64,000 bases of DNA from CAWJNF01 sp963844235 (GTDB lineage Bacteria > Actinomycetota > Thermoleophilia > Gaiellales > Gaiellaceae): assembly GCA_963844235.1 (NCBI GenBank), contig CAWJNF010000008.1, positions 1,178,001 to 1,242,000 of the forward strand, read 5' to 3'. The notes beneath the pieces were generated by a model that was given only the letters and a program-made list of their open reading frames with translations, was not told where the DNA came from and searched no databases. Each line of letters begins with the position of its first letter. Position 1 is the first letter of the stretch. This document shows, one piece after another, positions 53,004 to 61,148 of this stretch. A program made the translations under genes and the position numbers.

Positions 53004-53032
53004 TCTTGCTGTCGGCTTGCACCGGTCTTGCC
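53004..53032 (-). promoter_or_regulatory. Direct-repeat array G (SARP-type box)
   Basis: On the minus strand: GGCAAGA (53026-53032), TGCAAGC (53015-53021) and AGCAAGA (53004-53010), 11 nt apart. It ends 71 nt before the protease ATG. Confidence 0.6.
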
Positions 53033-53201
53033 GGCGCCGTGGGGGAAGCGCCGTCGCACAGGGTCGCGATGATCGGCCGAGCGCTCATGCGCTCCTCCTT
53101 CCTTGCCGCTCGTGGGTGTCGGGTTGTGCCCGCGGCTCTCGACTGCAGCAGGGCGTCGGGAGTGGTCCGGCGGGCGCCTGAGGGCTATCTGACGCGCGTT
53201 C

Positions 53202-53372
53202 TCAACGGAACCGCATGAAGTCGCCGTCGGGATCGAAGATCGCGCTGCACACGCGCTCGTAGAAGCGCCTGAGGATGCGACCGACGCGGAAGGTCGGGGA
53301 CTCCGCGCGCTGGGCCCCGTGCTCGAGCCGGCGGCCCGGCGCCCCCTGCGATGCTGGGAACGAAGTGGCCAT
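53202..53372 (-). CDS. Small conserved protein, MATSFPA family, member 3
   Basis: A 56-residue protein behind GGGAGGGAGAG. It begins MATSFPASQGAPGRRL and ends FYERVCSAIFDPDGDFMRFR. The C-terminal region is near-identical in DNA to member 1. An acidic D-P-D-G-D loop is the only motif noticed. There is no signal peptide and no known family. It lies 270 bp upstream of the protease gene and downstream of the LAL regulator, the same arrangement as member 1 with its secreted neighbour. It could be a signal, a chaperone-like partner or a modified peptide; nothing decides this. Confidence 0.7.
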   Translation of the reverse strand: MATSFPASQGAPGRRLEHGAQRAESPTFRVGRILRRFYERVCSAIFDPDGDFMRFR

Positions 53373-53463
53373 CGTCTCTCCCTCCCGCGGCAGGAACTTC
53401 TGATTCGTCTCGGGCTCAGACCGCTGTGCCCTGCGATCCAACCTACGATGCGGTGGCGGCCCT

Positions 53464-53483
53464 GAAATCGGGGAAACCCCCAC
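53464..53483. promoter_or_regulatory. GGGGAAACCCCCAC motif, third site
   Basis: GAAATCGGGGAAACCCCCAC, a weaker match to the motif at 48723, 49363 and 56911. It lies between the small protein gene and the LAL gene, about 90 bp upstream of the small protein's start. Confidence 0.35.
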
Positions 53484-53586
53484 ATTTCGCTCCTACGCGT
53501 GCGGATCGCCGGAGTAGGGTGGCGCGTCACGAGGCACTCCCGGGCCGCGTGCAGCGGCGACGCGCAGCGGCACGTCTCGGTGGGGT

Positions 53587-56349
53587 CTACGACCCGCCCG
53601 AGTCTCTCGCCTGCAGCCTGTTCGCCAGCTCCGTGCGAGAGCGGACGCCGAGCTTGCCGTAGATTCGCGACAGGTTCGCCTCGACCGTCTTCACGGACAG
53701 GAAGAGCTCGCTCGCGACCTCGCGGTTCGTACGGCCGGCCGCGACCAGCCCGGCCACCGCCGTCTCCGTCTCCGTGAGGCCGCCGTCGCGCGAGGGCCGA
53801 AGACCGATGCGGCGGATCTCCTCCCGTGCCTTGGCCGCCCAGAGCGGCGCGGGGAGGCGCTCGAAGATCGCAAGCGCCTCGTCGAGCGTCTGCTTGGCCT
53901 CCCCCCTGCGCTTCGCCCGCCGCAGGATCGACCCGTTGACGAGCAACGTCCGGGCCTGCTCGAACGGCTGGCCGAGGCGGTCGTGCTCGCGGAGGGCTCG
54001 CGCCGCCAAGTCCAGCGCCGCCTCGTGCTCGCCCCGAGCCGCGCAGACGAGCGCAAGGCCGCGCGACGCGATTGCGAGCGCCCAGGCGCGGTCGAGCCGT
54101 TCGCCGGTCGCGAGTAGCTCGCGGGCCATCGCCTCCGCCTCGTCGATACGGCCCACGGCGACCAGCGCCTCCAGCGCGTCCGGGACAGGCAGCAGCTCGG
54201 ACGGCTCGCCGACCCCGAACCCGCGCAGCTGATCGACGAGCGGTGGCAGGATCTCTGCTGCAGCCTGCACGTTCCCGAGCGAAAGCTCGAGGAAGCCGAG
54301 CACACAGCGGTTGTTCGCTTCCCAGTGGTGGTCGTTTGCGCGGCTTGCCTGCTCGATGCCCTTTGTCGCTGCCTCGCGCGCCGCCTCGACGTGTCCCAGC
54401 TGCGCGCGGATCATCGCGCAGTGGAACAGGCTCGATTGGGTCCGTCCCTCCCAGATCTGACGATCGAGTGCGTGCGCCTCGGCGGCGAGGGCATGGGCGC
54501 GCTCCCAATCGCCCGCGAAGCGCTCGACCTCGGAGAGATGCGCCCGCATGCAGTACTCCGACCAGGCGTCGCCGCGCTCGATCGCCCGAGCGAGCTGCTC
54601 CGTGAAGATATGACGCGCCTCGTCGAGCTTGCCGACGCCGAGCAGCTGCATGGCGAGCGCGGTCGGGGCGTTGTCGTACACGACCCGGGGCCCGCCGGTC
54701 GCGCGCTCGAGCTCGATGGCGCGCTCGAGGCCCGCGCGCTGCAGTCCGCCTCCGCCGAAGAAGCGCGCCTGGCAGAGATCGGTGAGAGCTCGGGCGAGCA
54801 GCGCGTCGTCTCCGAGCCGCTCGGCGTGGGCTACCGCCCGCTCGGCGTGCGCCTCCCAGGCCTGGTAGTCGCCGCCGCCGCCCCCGAGGGCGAGGCCGAG
54901 CCGTGCGTGCGCCCGGGCGAGCAGCCTGTCGTCGCCGCCGGCGTCGGCAATCGCCGCCTCGGCATGGCGCACGATGCCGGGGACGTCGAAGGCCTCGTCC
55001 GCGGCGAGCAGGTGTGCCCGGCCGCGCTCGGGCCCAGGCGGGAGGGCGGCGATGAGCTCGTCGAGCAGCTCGTTCGCGTGCTGCGTCTCGCCGGCGAGGG
55101 CGTACTGCTCCGCGGCCTCGTACAGCCGCCTGGCTGAGCCGCGATCGCCCACGGGCGTGAGAGCCCAGGCCCGCTCCAGGAGATCCCCGGCGGCGTCCGG
55201 AGCACCCCGGGCGGCGGCCCTCCGAGCGGCCTCCTCGAGTACCTTCGCGACCGCCTCGTCCGGCCCGCTTGCAGCAACCGCCAGGTGCAGCGCTCGCTCT
55301 TCGGGATCCGCCAGGCTCGCCGCGAGCTCTGCATGCACGCCGCGCCGCTCACTCTCGGACGCTCGCTCGTAGACGGCCGCGCCATAGAGCGGGTGGCCGA
55401 AGCGGAGCCGCTCGCCGTCCTGAACGAGCAAGCCGCTACGAAGCGCCTCGTCGAGAGCCTCGCCCCGGTCCGTGAACATTGCAATCGACGGACGCGAAAG
55501 CGCGGCCGCCTCGAGCAGCAGCCGCTGCGTCGCCGAGGATAGGGCTGCGACCCGCTGCTCGACGAGCTCGGAAAGCGTAGCCCCCACTGGGAGCGCCTCT
55601 CCCGGGGTAAGCCGTGCGCCGCTCGCGACGGCCCGCCCGAGCTCGAGGGCGTGGAGCGGGTTACCGCCCGAGCGCTCGAGCAGCGCCTCGAGCCGGGGGC
55701 GCGAGAGGGCGAGCGCGAGTCGGTCTCGCAGGAGCACGTCTACGGTGTTCAGCGAGAGCGGGCCGACGACCAGCGTCTCGCGACAAGCCTCCGGTATCGC
55801 TTCCTCGACCTCCGCACCGCGCGGCAGGCCACGCTCCAGGCGCCGCGTCGCGAGCAGGCCGACTGGCTCGCTCTCGAGCCGTCGCAGCGCGAATGCGAGC
55901 ACGCGCGCCGACGGTGCATCGAGCCAGGGCAGGTCGTCCACCGCGATCATGACCGGCGCCGCCTCCGTAAGCACGCGCATTCCGGCGAGCACGGCGAGCG
56001 ACACCGCAAGCTGGTCGGCGGGCGCGTCGACCGGCTCACCCCGCAGCAGCGCCGTTTCGAGCGCTCGGCCCTGTGCCGCGGGTATGTCGTCGACGATGTC
56101 TGCGAGCGCGGGCTCGATGAGATCGGCGAGCGCCGCGAACGGCAGCGCCGTCTCGGCCTGCGAAGGTCGTGCGCGGAGAACCCTGAAGCCGACGTCCCGT
56201 GCGCGCTCCAGACCCCCCAGCCAGAGAGTGGTCTTGCCGATCCCGGCTTCACCCTCCAGCACGAGCGAGCACGGTCCTTCCAGGGCGCGGTCGAGAAAGG
56301 TAAGCACCGCGTCCAGCTCGAGCCCGCGACCGACTAGCACGGCGGACAT
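53587..56349 (-). CDS. LAL-type (LuxR-family, ATP-binding) transcriptional regulator
   Basis: A 920-residue protein, intact. Residues 1-240 form the STAND/AAA ATPase (LVGRGLELDAVL, Walker A GEAGIGKTT at 33-41, PVMIAVDDLPWLDAPSARVL as Walker B). A long helical-repeat (TPR-like) region follows to about 850. The LuxR-type helix-turn-helix is at about 860-915 (LTETETAVAGLVAAGRTNRE, SVKTVEANLSRIYGKLGVRS). Members sense a small ligand through the repeats and activate their target operon. It is upstream of, and in the same direction as, the small protein and protease genes, so these are candidate targets. Confidence 0.92.
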   Translation of the reverse strand: MSAVLVGRGLELDAVLTFLDRALEGPCSLVLEGEAGIGKTTLWLGGLERARDVGFRVLRARPSQAETALPFAALADLIEPALADIVDDIPAAQGRALETALLRGEPVDAPADQLAVSLAVLAGMRVLTEAAPVMIAVDDLPWLDAPSARVLAFALRRLESEPVGLLATRRLERGLPRGAEVEEAIPEACRETLVVGPLSLNTVDVLLRDRLALALSRPRLEALLERSGGNPLHALELGRAVASGARLTPGEALPVGATLSELVEQRVAALSSATQRLLLEAAALSRPSIAMFTDRGEALDEALRSGLLVQDGERLRFGHPLYGAAVYERASESERRGVHAELAASLADPEERALHLAVAASGPDEAVAKVLEEAARRAAARGAPDAAGDLLERAWALTPVGDRGSARRLYEAAEQYALAGETQHANELLDELIAALPPGPERGRAHLLAADEAFDVPGIVRHAEAAIADAGGDDRLLARAHARLGLALGGGGGDYQAWEAHAERAVAHAERLGDDALLARALTDLCQARFFGGGGLQRAGLERAIELERATGGPRVVYDNAPTALAMQLLGVGKLDEARHIFTEQLARAIERGDAWSEYCMRAHLSEVERFAGDWERAHALAAEAHALDRQIWEGRTQSSLFHCAMIRAQLGHVEAAREAATKGIEQASRANDHHWEANNRCVLGFLELSLGNVQAAAEILPPLVDQLRGFGVGEPSELLPVPDALEALVAVGRIDEAEAMARELLATGERLDRAWALAIASRGLALVCAARGEHEAALDLAARALREHDRLGQPFEQARTLLVNGSILRRAKRRGEAKQTLDEALAIFERLPAPLWAAKAREEIRRIGLRPSRDGGLTETETAVAGLVAAGRTNREVASELFLSVKTVEANLSRIYGKLGVRSRTELANRLQARDSGGS

Positions 56350-56439
56350 CGTGGCGGGAAGTGTACGGCTGCCTGCCCGGACAACCAGCGGGTTTCCTCC
56401 GATGCGCAGGGGCGCCTGGCCCGCGTAGCCTCGACCCAG

Positions 56440-56793
56440 GTGCCAACGAGTCGACCGTCATCCGAAGTGTTCGCGTTCTGCCCCTTTCCCGGCTCAGGCA
56501 GTGGCGACGGTACGGTCCATTCGATCCTGATCCCGGCGAGCCTCTTGCGCCCGCGCGCCGGCAGCGTCGTCTCTGTGGCACCCGTGCGAGTTCGGCTCCG
56601 CACCGGTGAGCTTGTGCTCCCACACCACATTGAGTCGGAGCTCGTGCTCGGCGGAGACCTAATCGCGCCCCGGGCGGGCGGATCGCGCTGGTGGATTCCC
56701 GCGGCGGCGGCAAACACGTTGGGTGTCCTCCGCCTAGCGATCGTCCACGACGGCCTCGAGTACCGCGACAGCTATCCGGTGTCGGTGCGCTGA
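56440..56793 (+). CDS. Hypothetical protein, beta-rich
   Basis: A 117-residue frame from GTG at 56440. The composition looks protein-like (HSILIPASLLRPRAGSVVSV, LRTGELVLPHHIESELVLGG, AAANTLGVLRLAIVHDGLEY), with alternating hydrophobics suggesting beta strands. There is no clear ribosome site, and I recognise no family. It diverges from the LAL gene with 90 bp between. It could be a small sensor or a chance frame in GC-rich DNA. Confidence 0.4.
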   Translation: MPTSRPSSEVFAFCPFPGSGSGDGTVHSILIPASLLRPRAGSVVSVAPVRVRLRTGELVLPHHIESELVLGGDLIAPRAGGSRWWIPAAAANTLGVLRLAIVHDGLEYRDSYPVSVR

Positions 56794-57050
56794 GCGTCTG
56801 GCGGCGGCTTCCCCGCAGGGGCAGGCAGCTGCGTCGGGTCGAGAATCAGCCGACTGGCAACCTCGACGGCTCGGTCCGGTCGTGAGGCGGTCGACACCTC
56901 TGGGCGAGTGGGCATGGGAATCCCTACGCATCCACGCCTCGATCGCGGTCGCGGGGTGTCCCTCGGCAAGCGCCTCGTTACCGTTGCCGCATGCTGGTCG
57001 GCGCGAGGCCCCGCGTGCGCGAGCGGTTGAACAGCTCCTGTCGGACGCAT
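56772..57050 (-). CDS. Possible small protein
   Basis: A 92-residue frame from ATG at 57050 with a strong AAGGAGG site. It begins MRPTGAVQPLAHAGPRADQH and ends DPTQLPAPAGKPPPDAQ. Array H is upstream on the same strand. Against it, the conserved composite block 56911-56995 lies inside it, and the protein is rich in Pro and Arg, as chance frames are. It overlaps the convergent frame at 56793 by 22 bp. Confidence 0.3.
   Translation of the reverse strand: MRPTGAVQPLAHAGPRADQHAATVTRRLPRDTPRPRSRRGCVGIPMPTRPEVSTASRPDRAVEVASRLILDPTQLPAPAGKPPPDAQRTDTG
56911..56995 (+). promoter_or_regulatory. Composite conserved block, copy 2
   Basis: GGCATGGGAATCCCTACGC (56911-56929), 46 bases, then CGTTACCGTTGCCGCATGCT (56976-56995), the same layout as 48723-48810. 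TACCGT may be a -10 for the BTAD regulator gene at 57301. Confidence 0.5.
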
Positions 57051-57162
57051 CGGTTCCTCCTTGGTTGTGGCGAACGTAGAACCGGTCTTTGCGGATGTAA
57101 ACCGGATCGGCACCGAAGGGCTAGTCGTGGGATCCGATGTGTCAGGCAGCCTGCCTGCCGGC

Positions 57163-57191
57163 GCTTTCCAAAGGCTGTCGAATCGCTTGCC
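57163..57191 (-). promoter_or_regulatory. Direct-repeat array H (SARP-type box)
   Basis: On the minus strand: GGCAAGC (57185-57191), CGACAGC (57174-57180) and GGAAAGC (57163-57169), 11 nt apart. It lies between the BTAD regulator start and the possible small protein at 57050, so the controlled gene is unclear; it may also be an autoregulatory site. Confidence 0.45.
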
Positions 57192-57300
57192 GGGCTCTCG
57201 GGCAATTTGTATCGCCCTGCGCCTTTTCTTCCGGACACCAGGCTGCGACAATCGGCACAGGCGTCGCCGGGGAGATGCGGCGTTCTGGAGGGGATCCATG

Positions 57301-60300
57301 GAGTTCCGTGTTCTGGGGCCGCTCGAGGTGGTCGACGGGGATCGCGCGGTCGAGCTTGGCGGTCCGCGCCAGCGGGCGTTGCTCGCCTACCTGCTCGTGC
57401 ACGCGAACGAGGCGGTGGCGGCGGAGCGGCTGGTCGAGGAGCTCTGGGGCGGCGGTGCGTCCGGCGCGAACGCGTTGCAGGTGACGGTGTCGCGCCTGCG
57501 CAAGGCGTCTGGGCAGCCGATGACCGCCTTGCTGACCCAGCCGCCGGGGTACCTGCTTCGCGTCGCTCCCGAGGAGTGCGACCGCGACCTGTTCGAGCGG
57601 CTCTTCGACGAGGCGCGGCGCGACATGGATCGCGGAGACGCGGGCGAAGCAGCGGACGCCCTGCGCCAAGCGCTGGCGCTCTGGCGTGGCCAGCCCTTCG
57701 CCGACTTCCGCTACGAGCCCTTCGCGCAGGCCGAGATCGCCCGCCTGGAGGAGCTCCGCCTGTCCTGCCTGGAGGCTCGGATCGACGCCGACCTCGCGCT
57801 CGGCCGCCATACCGAGCTCGTGAGCGAGCTCGAGGCGCTGACGAGGGAGCAGCCGCTTCGCCAACGCACCGCACGCCCAGCTCATGCTCGCGCTCTACCG
57901 CTCCGGCCGCCACGCCGACGCGCTCGAGATCTACCAGGCAACGCGCCGCCACCTCGTCGAGGAGCTCGGCATCGAGCCGAGCGGCGACCTCCGCGAGCTG
58001 CATCAGGCGATCCTGCGCCAGGACGCCGAGCTCGAGGCTCCCGAGCCGGAGCCGCCAGAAAGCCTCGAGCCGGCCGAGGAGCCGCCGCCGCTGGGCCCGC
58101 GTCGCTCGAACCGCCGCCGGAGGAGGAGCCCGAGCCAGGTCCGGCACCGCCGCCGGCTCGCAAGACGGTCACCGTTCTCGTCAGCGGCATCGCGGGCCAC
58201 GTCGACCCGGAGGTGCGCCACCGGCTCGGCGAGCGGTCATTCGAGCTGGTCGCACCGGTGCTCGAGCGACACGGAGCGGCCGTCGAGCGCCTCGGCGCCG
58301 GCCGGGTCATGGGAGTCTTCGGCGTCCCGAGCGCCCACGAGGACGACGCGCTGCGCGCGGTGCGCGCCGCGGTGGAGCTGCGCGACAGCTTTCTCGCCGG
58401 CGACCACTCCTTCTGCATCGGCATCGACACGGGAAGGATGCTGACCGGCGACCCCGCAGCGGGCGAGCCCCTCGTCACCGGCGACGCGGTCGACGTCGCC
58501 GTCCAGCTCCAGCAGGCGGGCACGACGGCTGGATCTGCATCGGCGAGGCCACCCGACGCCTCGTCGTAGACGCGGTCACCGTGGAGGAGATCGCCTTGCC
58601 GCCGGCGCACAGGAAGCCGGAACTCTTATGGCCTGGCGCCTCCTCGAGCTGGTCCCGGACGCTCCCGCCTTCCAGCGCCGCTTCGACGCACCTCTCGTCG
58701 GCCGCGACGAAGAGCTTTCCCAGCTTTTCCGGGCCTTCGAGCGCGCCCGGCGTGAACGCCGCGCTCAGCTCTTCACTGTCTTCGGCGATGCCGGGATCGG
58801 CAAGACACGTCTCGTGCAGGAGCTCGGTCGCTCGGTGGACGGTGATGCCCGGATGCTCATCGGCCGCTGCCTCTCGTACGGCGAGGGCATCACGTACTGG
58901 CCCGTGAGGGAGATCGTGGGTCAGGCTGCGGGCGGTCGCGGTGTCCGAGCGCTGCTCGACGGCAGCCCGGATGCGGACGTCGTCGCGGCGCGGCTCGAGA
59001 GCGCGATCGGCTCTGGAACAGCGGGAGCCGTCACCGAGGAGGTGTTCTGGGCGGTACGCAAGCTCGTCGAGGCGCTCGCCCGTGAGCTTCCGCTCGTTCT
59101 CGCGTTCGAGGACGTGCACTGGGCCGAGCCGACGCTGCTCGACCTCATCGAGCACCTCGCCGACTGGGTACGTGACGCACCGGTCCTGATCGTCTGCCTC
59201 GCACGCCCGGAGCTCCTCGACGGCAGACCGGGCTGGGCCGGCGGCAAGCTCAACGCGACGTCGATCCTGCTCGAGCCGCTCACCGAGGAAGAGTCGGCCG
59301 AGCTCATGGCGGACATCTCGACCGGGGCGGAACTTGCACCCGAGGCTCGCGCACGCATCGCCGCCGCTGCCGCGGGAAACCCGCTCTTCCTCGAGCAGAT
59401 GCTCGCCATGCTCGCCGACAGCGAGAACGTCGAGCCCGGAGATCGCGGTTCCGCCGGCGATCCAGGCTCTTCTCGCCGCCCGGCTCGACCGTCTCGAGCC
59501 CGATGAGCGCCGGGTACTCGCGTGCGCGTCTATCGAAGGCGAGAGCTTCCATGTCGGCGGCGTCGCCGAGCTCGCGGCACCCGAGTCGCGCGAGTCCGTT
59601 GCCTTGCTGCTAATGAGCCTCGTGCGCAAGGAGCTGATCCGCCCCGAGCCATCGGACTTGACCGGAGACGAGGCGTTCCGCTTCCGCCACGCCCTCATCC
59701 GCGATGCCGCCTACGAGGAGCTGTCGAAGGAGACGCGGTCCGAGCTCCACGCTCGCTACGCCGCCTGGCTCGAGGGGGTGACGGGTGAGCGGGTCGACGA
59801 GTACGAGGAGTTCCTCGGCTACCACCTCGAGCAGGCCTTCCGGTACCGCGTCGAGCTGATCGGGGTCGACGACGAGGCTCTCGGGCTCGCCGACCGAGCT
59901 CGCATGTCCCTGACCTCGGCCGGTCGACTGGCTTTTCGCCGTGGCGACTCGCGGGCAGCGATCAACCTGCTGGAGCGTGCCCGCTCGCTGCCGGCGCCGG
60001 ACGAGCGAACTTGGCTCGAACTCGTTCCTGACCTCGGTGTTGCGATGTTCCAGGCCGGCGAGCTCGAACAGGCCGAATCAGAACTAAGTGACGCAATCGA
60101 GCGCGCGAGCGCCGCGGGAGTGCGTTTGGCCGAACGCAACATCCGGCTCGTGCGCGACATGTTGCGCATGTGGAGCCAACCAGAGCGAATCGATCCGGCA
60201 GCGCTGTTGCTCGACACGGAGCAATCGCTTGGGCTCTTCCAAGACGCGGGGGACGATCTGATGCTCACGCGCGGATTCGCCCTCGTCTTCCTCCTCCATC

Positions 60301-61136
60301 AGGCCAGCGGGCAAGTAGCACAGCAGCAGGAAGCGGCTGAACGGGCGATCGACCATGCGCGGCGGGCCGGAAGCCGCCTCGATGAGGCTCTGGGCCTTGC
60401 CCTGCTCGGCCGTCCATTGCTCGACGGGCCGATGCCTGCTCCCGAAGCCGTGCGGATCCTCGAGAGGTTGTTGGACAGCGTGGAGGGCGATCCGATTGGA
60501 GGGGCAATCCTGCGTGCCTACATCGCACCTCTGATTGGCATGGGCGGCCGTATCGAGGAGGCCCGCCAATTGATCGCCCGTAGCCGGGCAGCGATCCACG
60601 AGCTCGGCATGGGCTTCCAAAGGGTGCTCATCGAGAGGCTGAGCGGCCATGTGGAGATTCTCGCCGGCGACGCGCAGGCGGCCGAGGCCACGACGCGAGC
60701 CGCCGCTGAGCGCTCTGCGCAAATCCCTGACACCTGGTTCTATGCGCTCCACTCAATCGACCTTGCCCGCGCTGTCTGCGACCAGGATCGGCCGGCGGAG
60801 TGCCTTCAGATTCTCGACGAAAGCGAACGCCGTCCTGCGCCGCGCGATGTCGAGATAACTGCCCGCCGGGCAACCGTGCGGGCACACGCGCTCGCGCTCC
60901 TCGGGCATGCGCAGGAGGCGGAGAGATTCGCCACCGAGGCGATCCGGCACCTGGAAGGAACCGAGCTTCTCCGGTTTCAGGGGGAAGCGTGCCTGGTGCT
61001 GGGCGAGGTGTTGCGCCTCGCGGGCGAGTCCGCGGAGGCTGCGTCGGCGCTCGCAGAGGCTGCCGTTCTCTACGAGCGCAAGGGCAACGTCGTCTTTGCC
61101 ACGAAGGCGCAGGCCGCCCTCGCGGAGCTGGGATGA
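57301..61136 (+). CDS. BTAD-cyclase-like-STAND-TPR regulator, copy 1, about five frameshifts
   Basis: The parts in order are: winged helix and BTAD (MEFRVLGPLEVVDGDRAVEL, LRQALALWRGQPFADFRYEP; 57301-58050), a class III nucleotide-cyclase-like domain (KTVTVLVSGIAGHVDPEVRH, RVMGVFGVPSAHEDDALRAV; 58160-58570), a STAND ATPase (PLVGRDEELSQLFRAFERAR, GDAGIGKTRLVQE, LAFEDVHWAEPTLLD; 58640-59430) and TPR-like helices to 61136. Frames change near 57865, 58095, 58520, 58620 and 59440. The cyclase part lacks the metal-binding Asp residues (usual FADLVGST reads VSGIAGH), so it should be a ligand or regulatory module. ATG at 57301 behind GGAGGGG. A second copy follows. Confidence 0.8.
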
Positions 61137-61148
61137 GCCGGGGCGCTC

